Below are positions 12,072-19,399 of a stretch of 19,989 nucleotides of DNA, piece after piece. The notes under the pieces are model-generated. The model did not search any database. It was not told the DNA's origin and saw only the letters and a list, made by a program, of their open reading frames with translations. The translations under genes were made by a program, and so were the position numbers. Source of the DNA: JBOGZD01 sp050697155 (GTDB lineage: Bacteria > Actinomycetota > Thermoleophilia > Solirubrobacterales > 70-9); NCBI GenBank assembly GCA_050697155.1, contig JBOGZD010000049.1:1-19989 (forward strand), read 5' to 3'. Position 1 is the stretch's first letter, and every line of letters begins with the position of its first letter.

Positions 12072-14165
12072 GTGGCCGAAGCGACTCGAGCCCCGGCCGG
12101 GCTCGCCTCGGACCCCGAGGCGGCCGGCGCGCCGGCCTCGCGGCCGGCGCGGATCTGCATCGTCAGCTACGAGTTCGCCGGGCCCACCCGAACCGGCGGG
12201 ATCGGGACCGCGTATGCCTCGCTCGCCGAGGCGCTCGCCGAGGCGGGGCACGAGGTCACGGTCCTGTTCACCGGCTGGGCTCAGGGCGAGGAGGACACGT
12301 TCGAGCACTGGGCCCGCCACTACGGGCCGCGCGGGATCCGGCTCGAGCGGCTCGAGCGCTGGTCGGAGGGAATCGAGACCGGCCAGATCAACGCCGCCCG
12401 CGCGTATGAGGCCCACCGCTGGCTGCGCGAGGCCGACCGCGAGCGTCCGTTCGACGTCGTCCACGTCCCGGAGACGCTCGGGCACGGCTACTACGCGATC
12501 CTCGCCAAGCGCCAGGGGCTCGCCTTCGCCCGGACGACGATCGCGGTCGGCACACACAGCTCGACAACCTGGGTGCTGGAAACGAACGGGATCGTCTGCC
12601 AGGGGGCGAACGACTACGCCGACGACTTCATCGAACGCCGCTGCGTCGAGCTCGCCGACGCGGTGATCAGCCCGAGCGCCTACCTGCTCGAGTGGATGCG
12701 CTCCCGGGGCTGGGAGCTCGCGGAGCGCCGGTTCGTCCAGCAGTACGTGCAGCCGCGCGAGCTGGCGGAGCTGCGCGAACAGCAAGGCACCGAAGGAGGG
12801 GCAGGCGGTGGGCCGACCGAGCTCGTGTTCTTCGGCCGGCTCGAGCACCGCAAGGGGCTGCGCGTGTTCTGCGACGCCCTCGACGAGCTCGCGGCAGGGG
12901 AGGCCGAGGCGGCGGTCGAGGTCACCTTCCTCGGCCGCCAGGCACTCGTCGACGGCGCCCCCGCGGGCGAGTATCTGAGCGAGCGCGCCGGCGCATGGCC
13001 GTGGCCGTGGCGGATCGTCGACGGCCTCGGACGACGCGAGGCGATCGCCCATCTTCAGGCGCCCGGACGGCGGCTCGCGGTGATGCCCTCGCTCGCCGAC
13101 AACTCGCCGAACACCGTCTATGAGGCCCTCGCCCTCGAGATCCCCTTCCTCGCCTCGCGGATCGGCGGCACCGCCGAGTTGATCGACGCCGGCGATCTCG
13201 ACCGCTGCACCTTCGACCCCCGCGAGCCGGGTACGTTGGCGGCCCGGATCCGCGAGGCACTCGCCGCCCCCCGTCTCGAACCGGTGCGCCCTGCGGTCGA
13301 CCCCGACCAGAACCGCAAGGCCCACGTCGACTGGCACGAACGGATCGCCGGCGCCAACGACCGCGGCGACCCCCAGCGAATGGGAGAAAAGGGCCGCATA
13401 CGAACCCCTATCCCCCAATCGCCGCCAGAAACGGTGGCGGTTGGACCCGACGGTCCCGCCGCCGCACTCGAAGCCGCCGCCCCGGCCGAGCCCGCCGCCC
13501 CGGCCGAGCCCGCCGCCCCGGCCGAGCCTGCCGCCCCGGCCGACGCCCCCTACGTGACCTTCACCCCGGCCGGCGCCCCACTAGACGACGAGGCGATCGC
13601 GACCCTCGTCGGCGTCGCCGATCACACCAACGCCGACGTGGTGGCCCCCGCCGTCCGCATCGCCACCGACGAAGGCGAGCACGTCCGCGTCCCGGTCGGC
13701 GGGCCGCCGATCGCCGGGCTGTTGCGCCGCCCGTTCGGCGACCTCGCCTTCCTCATCCGCCGCTCGGCGCTTGAGCGCCTCGGCGGCTTCGACCGCGAGC
13801 TCGAGCCGGCCTCGCAGGCGCACGAGCTGCTCTGCCGCGCGACGATCGAGGGGGCGCCGATCGAGGTCGTTCCAGAGCCGCTCGCCGGCCCGGTGCCGAG
13901 CGCCGTCGCGGGCGAGCTCGCCGTCACCGGCGCCCGCGAGCCGGCGCTCCGGATCGCCCGCGCCTACCGCGAGGCCGCGCCGGAGCTGCTCGCCGACCTG
14001 CCCGAGCTCGCCCAGCAGCTGTTCGCGATCCACGCCCAGCGCGAGCGCGAGTTCACAGAGCTCTACGAGAACCGCTTCGGCCGCCTGACCCTGCCGGTGC
14101 GCCGGCTCGCCTACCGGGCGCGGCGGGTGCGGGCGCTCCTGCGCCGGTCACGCGGCCCACGATGA
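12072..14165 (+). CDS. GT4 glycosyltransferase with degenerate GT2-like tail
   Basis: A 697-residue protein. Residues 25 to about 415 are a GT4 enzyme: RICIVSYEFAGPTRTGGIGT opens the first lobe, ELVFFGRLEHRKGL the second, and PSLADNSPNTVYEA carries the catalytic pair with Asp (D343) in place of the usual first Glu and E351 as the second. An (AAPAEP)n linker (about 467-492) leads to a tail that resembles the second half of a GT2 domain: PYVTFTPAGAPLDDEAIATL (493-512), where the DxD would normally be, and FGDLAFLIRRSALERLGGFD (555-574). The NDG strand and the DxD are missing, so the tail should not be catalytic and may bind acceptor or partner. The end (about 647-697) is helical and very basic. 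GTG 12072 is 2 nt after the previous stop; the frame is open upstream but antisense-free family text starts only here. Confidence 0.87.
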   Translation: MAEATRAPAGLASDPEAAGAPASRPARICIVSYEFAGPTRTGGIGTAYASLAEALAEAGHEVTVLFTGWAQGEEDTFEHWARHYGPRGIRLERLERWSEGIETGQINAARAYEAHRWLREADRERPFDVVHVPETLGHGYYAILAKRQGLAFARTTIAVGTHSSTTWVLETNGIVCQGANDYADDFIERRCVELADAVISPSAYLLEWMRSRGWELAERRFVQQYVQPRELAELREQQGTEGGAGGGPTELVFFGRLEHRKGLRVFCDALDELAAGEAEAAVEVTFLGRQALVDGAPAGEYLSERAGAWPWPWRIVDGLGRREAIAHLQAPGRRLAVMPSLADNSPNTVYEALALEIPFLASRIGGTAELIDAGDLDRCTFDPREPGTLAARIREALAAPRLEPVRPAVDPDQNRKAHVDWHERIAGANDRGDPQRMGEKGRIRTPIPQSPPETVAVGPDGPAAALEAAAPAEPAAPAEPAAPAEPAAPADAPYVTFTPAGAPLDDEAIATLVGVADHTNADVVAPAVRIATDEGEHVRVPVGGPPIAGLLRRPFGDLAFLIRRSALERLGGFDRELEPASQAHELLCRATIEGAPIEVVPEPLAGPVPSAVAGELAVTGAREPALRIARAYREAAPELLADLPELAQQLFAIHAQREREFTELYENRFGRLTLPVRRLAYRARRVRALLRRSRGPR
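13476..13541 (+). repeat. 18-bp in-frame tandem repeat encoding the AAPAEP linker
   Basis: About 3.7 near-perfect copies of GCCGCCCCGGCCGAGCCC, with CCT in the third copy. Codon use is identical from copy to copy, which points to recent expansion by slippage rather than selection on protein alone. It encodes the linker between the GT4 domain and the GT2-like tail. Confidence 0.88.
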
Positions 14166-15049
14166 GCGCGGAGCAGGCTGGAGCGGGCCTCGACGTCGTC
14201 ATCGTCTCCTACCGCTGCGAGGGCCTGCTGCGCGACTGCCTCGGCTCGCTTCGCGAGCACCCCCCGCAGCGGCCGATGAACGTACACGTGGTCGACAACG
14301 CCTCCGCCGACGGCACCGCGGAGATGGTCGCCCGCGAGTTCCCGGAGGTGAGGCTGACGGCGAGCGAGCGCAACCTCGGCTTCAGCGTGGCGAACAACCT
14401 CGGCATCCGCGCCGGCGACGGGCCGCTGGTGCTGGTGCTCAACCCGGACACGGTGATCACCGAGGGCGCGCTCGAGACGGTCTGCGGAGTGCTCGACCAG
14501 CGATCCGAGGTGGGGATCTGCGGCCCTCGGCTCGAGCTTCCCGACGGCAGCTTCGATCACGCCGCGCGGCGCTCGTTCCCGACTCCGTTGAGCGCCCTCG
14601 GGCACTTCACTGGGCTCGGCCGGCGCGAGGGCGCCGGAGGCGAGCTCGCCGCCTATCGGGCGCCCGAGGTCGAGGCGGGCCCCGTCGACGCGGTCAACGG
14701 CGCGTTCATGCTCATGCGCCGGTCCGCGCTCGACCAGGTCGGCCTCTTCGACGAGGGGTACTGGATGTACATGGAGGACCTCGATCTCTGCTACCGCTTC
14801 CGCCAAGCCGGGTGGACGGCCTGGTACGAGCCCTCGGCCACCGTGATCCACGTCAAGGCGGGGACCAGCGGCGCGTTGCGCCCCTGGCGGCTCAACTACG
14901 CCTTTCACTACGGGATGTACCGCTTCTACCGCAGCCATTACGCCGAGCGACGCAATCCGCTCTACAACGCGATCATCTACGCCGGGATCGCGCTCAAGCT
15001 GGCGCTCTCGGCGCTGCGCAGCGCGATCGGAAGAATGGTGAGACGGTGA
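14162..15049 (+). CDS. GT2 glycosyltransferase (rhamnosyltransferase/WbbL-like)
   Basis: A 295-residue GT-A enzyme. Motifs: DVVIVSYRCEGLLRDCLGSL at 11-30, VVDNASADGT at 43-52 for nucleotide binding, ERNLGFSVANNLGI at 69-82, the metal site as NPD at 94-96, the GAFMLMRRSAL block at 180-190 and MEDLDLCYRF at 204-213 with the acidic catalytic pair. This is the layout of WbbL-like rhamnosyltransferases that extend lipid-linked glycans. The last 30 residues (NAIIYAGIALKLALSALRSA) are hydrophobic and may rest in the membrane. The ATG overlaps the stop of the preceding glycosyltransferase (ATGA), and the TGA overlaps the GTG of wzt, so the gene is fully inside the operon. The sugar is not determinable. 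Confidence 0.92.
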   Translation: MSAEQAGAGLDVVIVSYRCEGLLRDCLGSLREHPPQRPMNVHVVDNASADGTAEMVAREFPEVRLTASERNLGFSVANNLGIRAGDGPLVLVLNPDTVITEGALETVCGVLDQRSEVGICGPRLELPDGSFDHAARRSFPTPLSALGHFTGLGRREGAGGELAAYRAPEVEAGPVDAVNGAFMLMRRSALDQVGLFDEGYWMYMEDLDLCYRFRQAGWTAWYEPSATVIHVKAGTSGALRPWRLNYAFHYGMYRFYRSHYAERRNPLYNAIIYAGIALKLALSALRSAIGRMVRR

Positions 15050-16329
15050 CGGCGACTGAGACGGGGACGCAGACCGGGTCGATGCTCTCGATTCCGGCGG
15101 GTCGATCGCGACAGGTCGCGATCGAGGTCCGCGAGGTCGAGAAGGCGTTCCGGATCCCCACCCAGCGCCTCGACACGCTCAAGGAGCGAGTCGCAAACCC
15201 GTTCGCGCGGGCCGAGTACCGCGAGCTGCGCGCGCTCGACGGGATCTCCTTCGAGGTCGAGCAGGGCGAGTTCTTCGGCATCGTCGGGCGCAACGGCTCG
15301 GGCAAGTCGACGCTGCTGAAGCTCCTGGCGAGCATCTACCGGGCCGACGGGGGGCGGATCCGGGTCGCCGGACGGCTGGTGCCGTTCATCGAGCTCGGGG
15401 TCGGCTTCAACCTCGAGCTCAACGCGCGCGACAACGTCGTCCTCAACGGGGTGATGATGGGGCTGACCCCGCGCGAGGCGCGGCGGCGCTTCGACGAGAT
15501 CATCGCCTTCGCCGAGCTCGAGCAGTTCACCGACCTGAAGCTGAAGAACTACTCCTCGGGAATGATGGTCCGGCTCGGGTTCTCGCTGATGACCCAGGTC
15601 GACGCCGACGTGCTGCTGGTCGACGAGGTGCTCGCCGTCGGCGACGCGTCGTTCCAGCAGAAGTGCTTTGACGCCTTCGGCCGCCTTCACCAGGAGGGGC
15701 GCACGATCGTGCTGGTCACCCACGACATGAAGACGGTCGAGTCCCGCTGCGACCGCGCGATGCTGCTCGAGTCCGGGCGGATCGAGCGCTCCGGCGACGC
15801 CGCCGACGTCGCCCGCCGCTACCTCGAGCTCAACTTCGGCCGGCGGGCCAGCGACGTCGCTCCGGATGACCTCATCGGCGAGCAGCTCGGCGGCGCCCGC
15901 TTCCTCGAGGCGTGGGTCGAGAGCCACTCGGGCGAGCCCGCCACCAGCGTCTCCCAGGGCGAGGCGGTCACCCTGCGGGCGACGGTCGAGGCGGCGAAGG
16001 ACCTCGAACACCCGGTGTTCGGCTTTCAGATCTACAACGAGGACGGGGTGATGATCTTCGCCCCGAAGCCGTTCCCGATCGACGGCGCGAGCGCGTCGCT
16101 GCGCGCGGGCGACCGGGTCAAGGTCGAGGCCCGGATCGCGAACCCGCTCGCCCCCGGCCACTACTTCGTCCACTGCGCGGTCGGCCGCGGGCGCGACGAC
16201 CCCGAGGTGGTCGCGTTCCGAAAGAACGCCGCCGACTTCGTCGTCTACGGCACCGAGGGCTTTGCGGGCATGGTCGGGCTCGAATGCGAGGCGCGCGCGT
16301 ATCGCGAGTCGGAGGGGGACGGACGATGA
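15046..16329 (+). CDS. wzt: polysaccharide ABC exporter ATPase with C-terminal glycan-binding-type domain (Wzt)
   Basis: A 427-residue protein. The ATPase (about 24-255) has Walker A GRNGSGKST at 81-89, the signature NYSSGMMVRL at 168-177, Walker B DVLLVDEVLAVGD at 188-200 and the switch H226. LVPFIELGVGFN (111-122) and the YSSGM signature are typical of the Wzt/TagH/RfbE polysaccharide and teichoic-acid exporters. From about 285 to the end it carries the beta-sandwich seen at the C-terminus of O9a-type Wzt, which recognises the modified end of the finished chain: VTLRATVEAAKDLEHPVFGF, then YNEDGVMIFA, then GHYFVHCAVGR. Export by recognition of a terminal mark is thus likely. GTG 15046 overlaps the preceding stop; an ATG 12 codons later is the alternative. 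The TGA overlaps the wzm ATG. Confidence 0.92.
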   Translation: MTATETGTQTGSMLSIPAGRSRQVAIEVREVEKAFRIPTQRLDTLKERVANPFARAEYRELRALDGISFEVEQGEFFGIVGRNGSGKSTLLKLLASIYRADGGRIRVAGRLVPFIELGVGFNLELNARDNVVLNGVMMGLTPREARRRFDEIIAFAELEQFTDLKLKNYSSGMMVRLGFSLMTQVDADVLLVDEVLAVGDASFQQKCFDAFGRLHQEGRTIVLVTHDMKTVESRCDRAMLLESGRIERSGDAADVARRYLELNFGRRASDVAPDDLIGEQLGGARFLEAWVESHSGEPATSVSQGEAVTLRATVEAAKDLEHPVFGFQIYNEDGVMIFAPKPFPIDGASASLRAGDRVKVEARIANPLAPGHYFVHCAVGRGRDDPEVVAFRKNAADFVVYGTEGFAGMVGLECEARAYRESEGDGR

Positions 16330-17195
16330 GCTCGATCGGCGCGACCCATCCGACCGAGCTGCGCGAGATCAGCGGCCCGTCGGCGTTCGGCGGCGGCACG
16401 CGACGCTTCTTCGAGCTCGTCTGGCTTACCGCCGTGACCGAGTTCAGGCTCGGCTACCACGGCACCGTGCTCGGCTTCCTCTGGTCGCTGGCGCGCCCGC
16501 TGATGCGGTTCGGCGTCCTGCTCGTGGTCTTCACCCAGATCTTCCAGTTCGGCGACGAGATCGAGCATTACCCGGCGATGCTGCTCTTCAACGTGATGCT
16601 GTTCACCTTCTTCGCCGAGGCGACCGAGAACGCGGTCACCTCGGTGGTCCGCAACGAGAACGTTGTCCGCAAGATGCAGTTCCCGCGGCTGGTGATCCCG
16701 CTCGCGGTCGTGCTCACCAGCATCCTCCAGCTCTCGCTCAACCTCGTCGTCGTCTTCGTGATCATCGTCGCCACCGGCGTCGACCCCATCTGGACCTGGA
16801 TCATGCTCCCGGTGCTGCTCGGCTACCTGCTGGTGCTGACGACCGCCGCCTCGATGCTGCTCTCGGCGCTGTACGTGCGGATCCGCGACGTGGCGATCCT
16901 CTGGTCGGTGCTGGCGATGGTGCTCTTCTACGCCAGCCCGGTGCTCTACCCGATCGACCCCGCCCTCGACCTGCCACCGGCGGAGTTCCGCGACGTGATC
17001 CTGCTCAACCCGCTGACGCCGCTGTTCGAGCAGGTCCGCGAGTGGATCATCGACCCCAACGCCCCGGGCGCGATCGAGGGAGCGGAGGGCAATCCCCTGC
17101 TGATCCTGGTGCCTGGGGTGCTGTTCTGCTCGATCTGCGCACTCGGGCTCTGGGTCTTCAACCGCGAAGCGCCGCGGATCGCCGAGGACCTGTAG
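16326..17195 (+). CDS. wzm: polysaccharide ABC exporter permease (Wzm, ABC-2 type)
   Basis: A 289-residue ABC-2 membrane protein. The N-terminal amphipathic stretch TRRFFELVWLTAVTEFRLGY leads into about six membrane segments: LGFLWSLARPLMRFGVLLVV, YPAMLLFNVMLFTFFAEA, LVIPLAVVLTSILQLSLNLV and the VVVFVIIVA that follows, IMLPVLLGYLLVLTTAASML, VAILWSVLAMVLFYASPVLY and a last one at LLILVPGVLFCSICALGLWV. RNENVVRKMQFPRLVIP is the conserved cytoplasmic loop of the Wzm/TagG family that meets the ATPase. Two copies with two Wzt subunits should flip the lipid-linked glycan across the membrane. It is the last gene of the operon; its last 38 bp overlap the 3' end of the convergent GT2-GT4 gene. Confidence 0.93.
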   Translation: MSSIGATHPTELREISGPSAFGGGTRRFFELVWLTAVTEFRLGYHGTVLGFLWSLARPLMRFGVLLVVFTQIFQFGDEIEHYPAMLLFNVMLFTFFAEATENAVTSVVRNENVVRKMQFPRLVIPLAVVLTSILQLSLNLVVVFVIIVATGVDPIWTWIMLPVLLGYLLVLTTAASMLLSALYVRIRDVAILWSVLAMVLFYASPVLYPIDPALDLPPAEFRDVILLNPLTPLFEQVREWIIDPNAPGAIEGAEGNPLLILVPGVLFCSICALGLWVFNREAPRIAEDL

Positions 17196-19380
17196 CCCCG
17201 GTTTCCAGTCCCACGAGTTCGGGCCGTCCGAGCACGTCGGCCACCACGCCCTGAAACGCCGCCAGGGCGCTGGCGCCGTCGAGGTGCTCGGTGGCGAAGG
17301 CGCGCCCGCCGGCGACGACGTGCAGGGCGAGCTCGGGGTCGGAGAGAATGCGCACGATGCCGGCGGCGAGGCCGTCGTGGTCGTCGGGCTCGACCAGTAA
17401 CGCGCTCTCGCCGTCGCGCAGGATCTCGGGAATCGCCCCGGCTCGAGTCGAGACCACTGGGCGCCCGGCGAGCGCGGCCTCGAACGCGACCCGGCCGAAG
17501 GACTCATACCGGGTCGGGTTGACGATCACGTCGGCGGCCGCGTAGAGATCGGCGATCGAATCGACGAAGCCGGTGAACACGACCGCATCGTCGAGCTCGA
17601 ACTCGACCGCCATCTCGCCGAGGCGGCGACGGAAGGCGAGGTCGCGCGGGCGCGGGAGGGCCTCGCCCGCGATCAGGCAGCGGGCGGACGGGAACGAGCG
17701 GCGGACCTCGACCATCGCCCGCAGGAGCACGTCCTGGCCTCGCTGCTCGGTGATGTTGCCCACCGCGGCGATGCAGACGTCGTCGGGGCCGATCCCGTGG
17801 CGGGCCCGGAAGCCGTTGCGGGCACCGAACTCATACCGATCGCGAAGCGGCGGATAGATCACCGCGACCTTCGCGTGGCCCCCCTCGTACTGGCCGGCGA
17901 CGGTCCCTGAGCAGGCGACGATCGCGCCCGCGATCCGCTTCGTCACCTGGAGCACCGTGCCGCCCGCGAGCGTGCGCTGAAGGCCGCGGAGCTGCGCCCC
18001 GCCGAGCACCTCGCCGGCGTAGACGATCGAGGGCACCTTCTCGAGCCGGGCCGCGATCAGCGCCGCCGGGAGGATCGCGCTCACGATCAGGACGAGGTCG
18101 GGGCGATGCTCGCGGATGCGCTCGCGAAAGCCGCGCACCTCGCGGGTCAGGTTGCGGGCGGTAGCAACGGCATCGACCGGCCCGGTGGGGACCGTGAGCG
18201 CCGAGTAGGGATGGCGGTCGACGCTCGCCGAGGCGGCGAGCGACTCGGCGACCTCACCGACGTCGGGGACGAGCACGTCGAGCGCGCCGTGCGCCGAAAG
18301 CCAGGCGAGCTCCGCCTCGAGCGAACGCAACGGGCCGCCCGGCTCGGCAACGTGGAAGATCGCGAGCGTGCGCAGCGCCTCGGGACGGCGAACGGCGGGA
18401 CGGCCGCGCAGCCGCGCGCGGCGACGCGCCCGCCGGCGCAGGGTGGAGAGCGCGGTCGGCGCGCCGTCGCCGAGCGGCAGCGAGCGGGGTCGAAGCTCGG
18501 TGCGGCGGGTCGCCCGGTAGCCGGCGATCCGCCCCCGCAGCCCCGCGAGGTTGCGATCGAGGACCGCCTGGCCCAGGCAGAGCGCGCCGTCGCGGGCGAG
18601 CACCGCCGGCAGCCGGCGCAGGTCCAGCAGTCCCCACTTGTGCAGCAGGTAGCCGCGGCCGTAGCCCATCAGGTAGTTCTTGCGCGCCGACCCCGAGCCG
18701 AGCGTCGCCGAGTGCTCATGGACCCCGCGCGCGTCCGCGGCTAGCGCGCACCGAAAGCCGATCCGCCGCAGCCGCAGGACCAGGTCGACGTCCTCCCAGT
18801 AGGCGAACAGGCGCTCGTCGAAGCCGCCGACCGCAAGGAACGAGGCGCGGTCGAACGCCGCCGCGGCGCCCGACGGGCCGATCGGGTCGTCGACCCCGTC
18901 CTCGAGGCGGCTGAGCGGCTCGCCGTTGAGGTAGTCGAAGACCAGCAGCGTCTCGTCGAGCTCCATCCCGGCGCTGTCGATCCGCTCGGGATCGCTCCAG
19001 TCCCGCATCACCCCGGCCGCCATCACCGTGCCGGCGGCGGGGTCGAGCGGCGCGGCGATCCGCTCGACGAAATCGGGGTCGCAGACGCAGTCGTCATTGA
19101 TCAGCACTAGCGCCTCGCCGTCGGCGTGCTCGGCGCCGAGGTTGCATGCGCGCGAGTACCCGAGGTTCGCGCCCGGGCGCAGGACCTCGACCCCGTCGAA
19201 TCGCCGCTCGAGCGCTGCGCCGTTGGGCTCGAGCCCGTTGTCGACGACGATCGCCTGGTGGTCGGCCGTCTGAGCGGCGAGCGACTCGAGCAGCCGCTCG
19301 ACCCGCGCGGCGGTCACCGTCGGCACGACGACGCTGATGCTCACCGGAACACCTGGATCGCGCTTTTGCACCACACTCAT
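17158..19380 (-). CDS. two-domain glycosyltransferase, GT2 then GT4
   Basis: A 740-residue fusion in the opposite domain order from the gene at 4783. Residues 13 to about 300 are a GT2 rhamnosyltransferase-like domain: AIVVDNG at 43-49, GANLGYSRACNLGA at 70-83, the metal site NDD at 95-97 and YWEDVDLVLR at 194-203. After a very basic linker (about 313-332) residues 335 to about 720 are a GT4 enzyme: GNITEQRGQDVLLRA at 541-555 and the EX7E pair E626/E634 in YESFGRVAFEA. Both active sites look whole. ATG 19378-19380 follows the methyltransferase stop directly; a GTG at 19342-19344 (VSISVVVP) lies at the end of a repeated element exactly where the GT4-GT2 gene starts, and may be the true start. 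It converges on wzm with a 38-bp overlap and probably works on the same glycan. Confidence 0.9.
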   Translation of the reverse strand: MSVVQKRDPGVPVSISVVVPTVTAARVERLLESLAAQTADHQAIVVDNGLEPNGAALERRFDGVEVLRPGANLGYSRACNLGAEHADGEALVLINDDCVCDPDFVERIAAPLDPAAGTVMAAGVMRDWSDPERIDSAGMELDETLLVFDYLNGEPLSRLEDGVDDPIGPSGAAAAFDRASFLAVGGFDERLFAYWEDVDLVLRLRRIGFRCALAADARGVHEHSATLGSGSARKNYLMGYGRGYLLHKWGLLDLRRLPAVLARDGALCLGQAVLDRNLAGLRGRIAGYRATRRTELRPRSLPLGDGAPTALSTLRRRARRRARLRGRPAVRRPEALRTLAIFHVAEPGGPLRSLEAELAWLSAHGALDVLVPDVGEVAESLAASASVDRHPYSALTVPTGPVDAVATARNLTREVRGFRERIREHRPDLVLIVSAILPAALIAARLEKVPSIVYAGEVLGGAQLRGLQRTLAGGTVLQVTKRIAGAIVACSGTVAGQYEGGHAKVAVIYPPLRDRYEFGARNGFRARHGIGPDDVCIAAVGNITEQRGQDVLLRAMVEVRRSFPSARCLIAGEALPRPRDLAFRRRLGEMAVEFELDDAVVFTGFVDSIADLYAAADVIVNPTRYESFGRVAFEAALAGRPVVSTRAGAIPEILRDGESALLVEPDDHDGLAAGIVRILSDPELALHVVAGGRAFATEHLDGASALAAFQGVVADVLGRPELVGLETGATGPRRSAALRG

Positions 19381-19399
19381 TCAAATCTGCTCCGCACTC
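19339..19399 (-). repeat. SAEQI element, copy 2 (between methyltransferase and GT2-GT4)
   Basis: A 61-bp relative of 6841-6897. The three blocks GAGYGCGGAGCAGATT, GTGCRAAAGCGCGATCCA and CGGTGAGC are conserved; the spacers (12 and 7 nt) differ. Here the first block encodes the last residues, SAEQI, of the methyltransferase, and the last block holds an in-frame GTG of the glycosyltransferase. Confidence 0.6.

Noticed and set aside
10238..13418. Long minus-strand open frames (10238-11422 and 12042-13418)
   Set aside because: Antisense to the transporter genes and to the GT4 gene, with no recognisable domain; typical of high-GC DNA with G/C third positions.
13476..13541. Possible CRISPR-like repeat
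   Set aside because: Units are contiguous without spacers and in frame with the protein, so it is a coding tandem repeat.
14977..17507. Long minus-strand open frames opposite wzt and wzm
   Set aside because: His/Asp/Glu/Arg-rich shadow translations; the plus-strand frames carry all conserved motifs.
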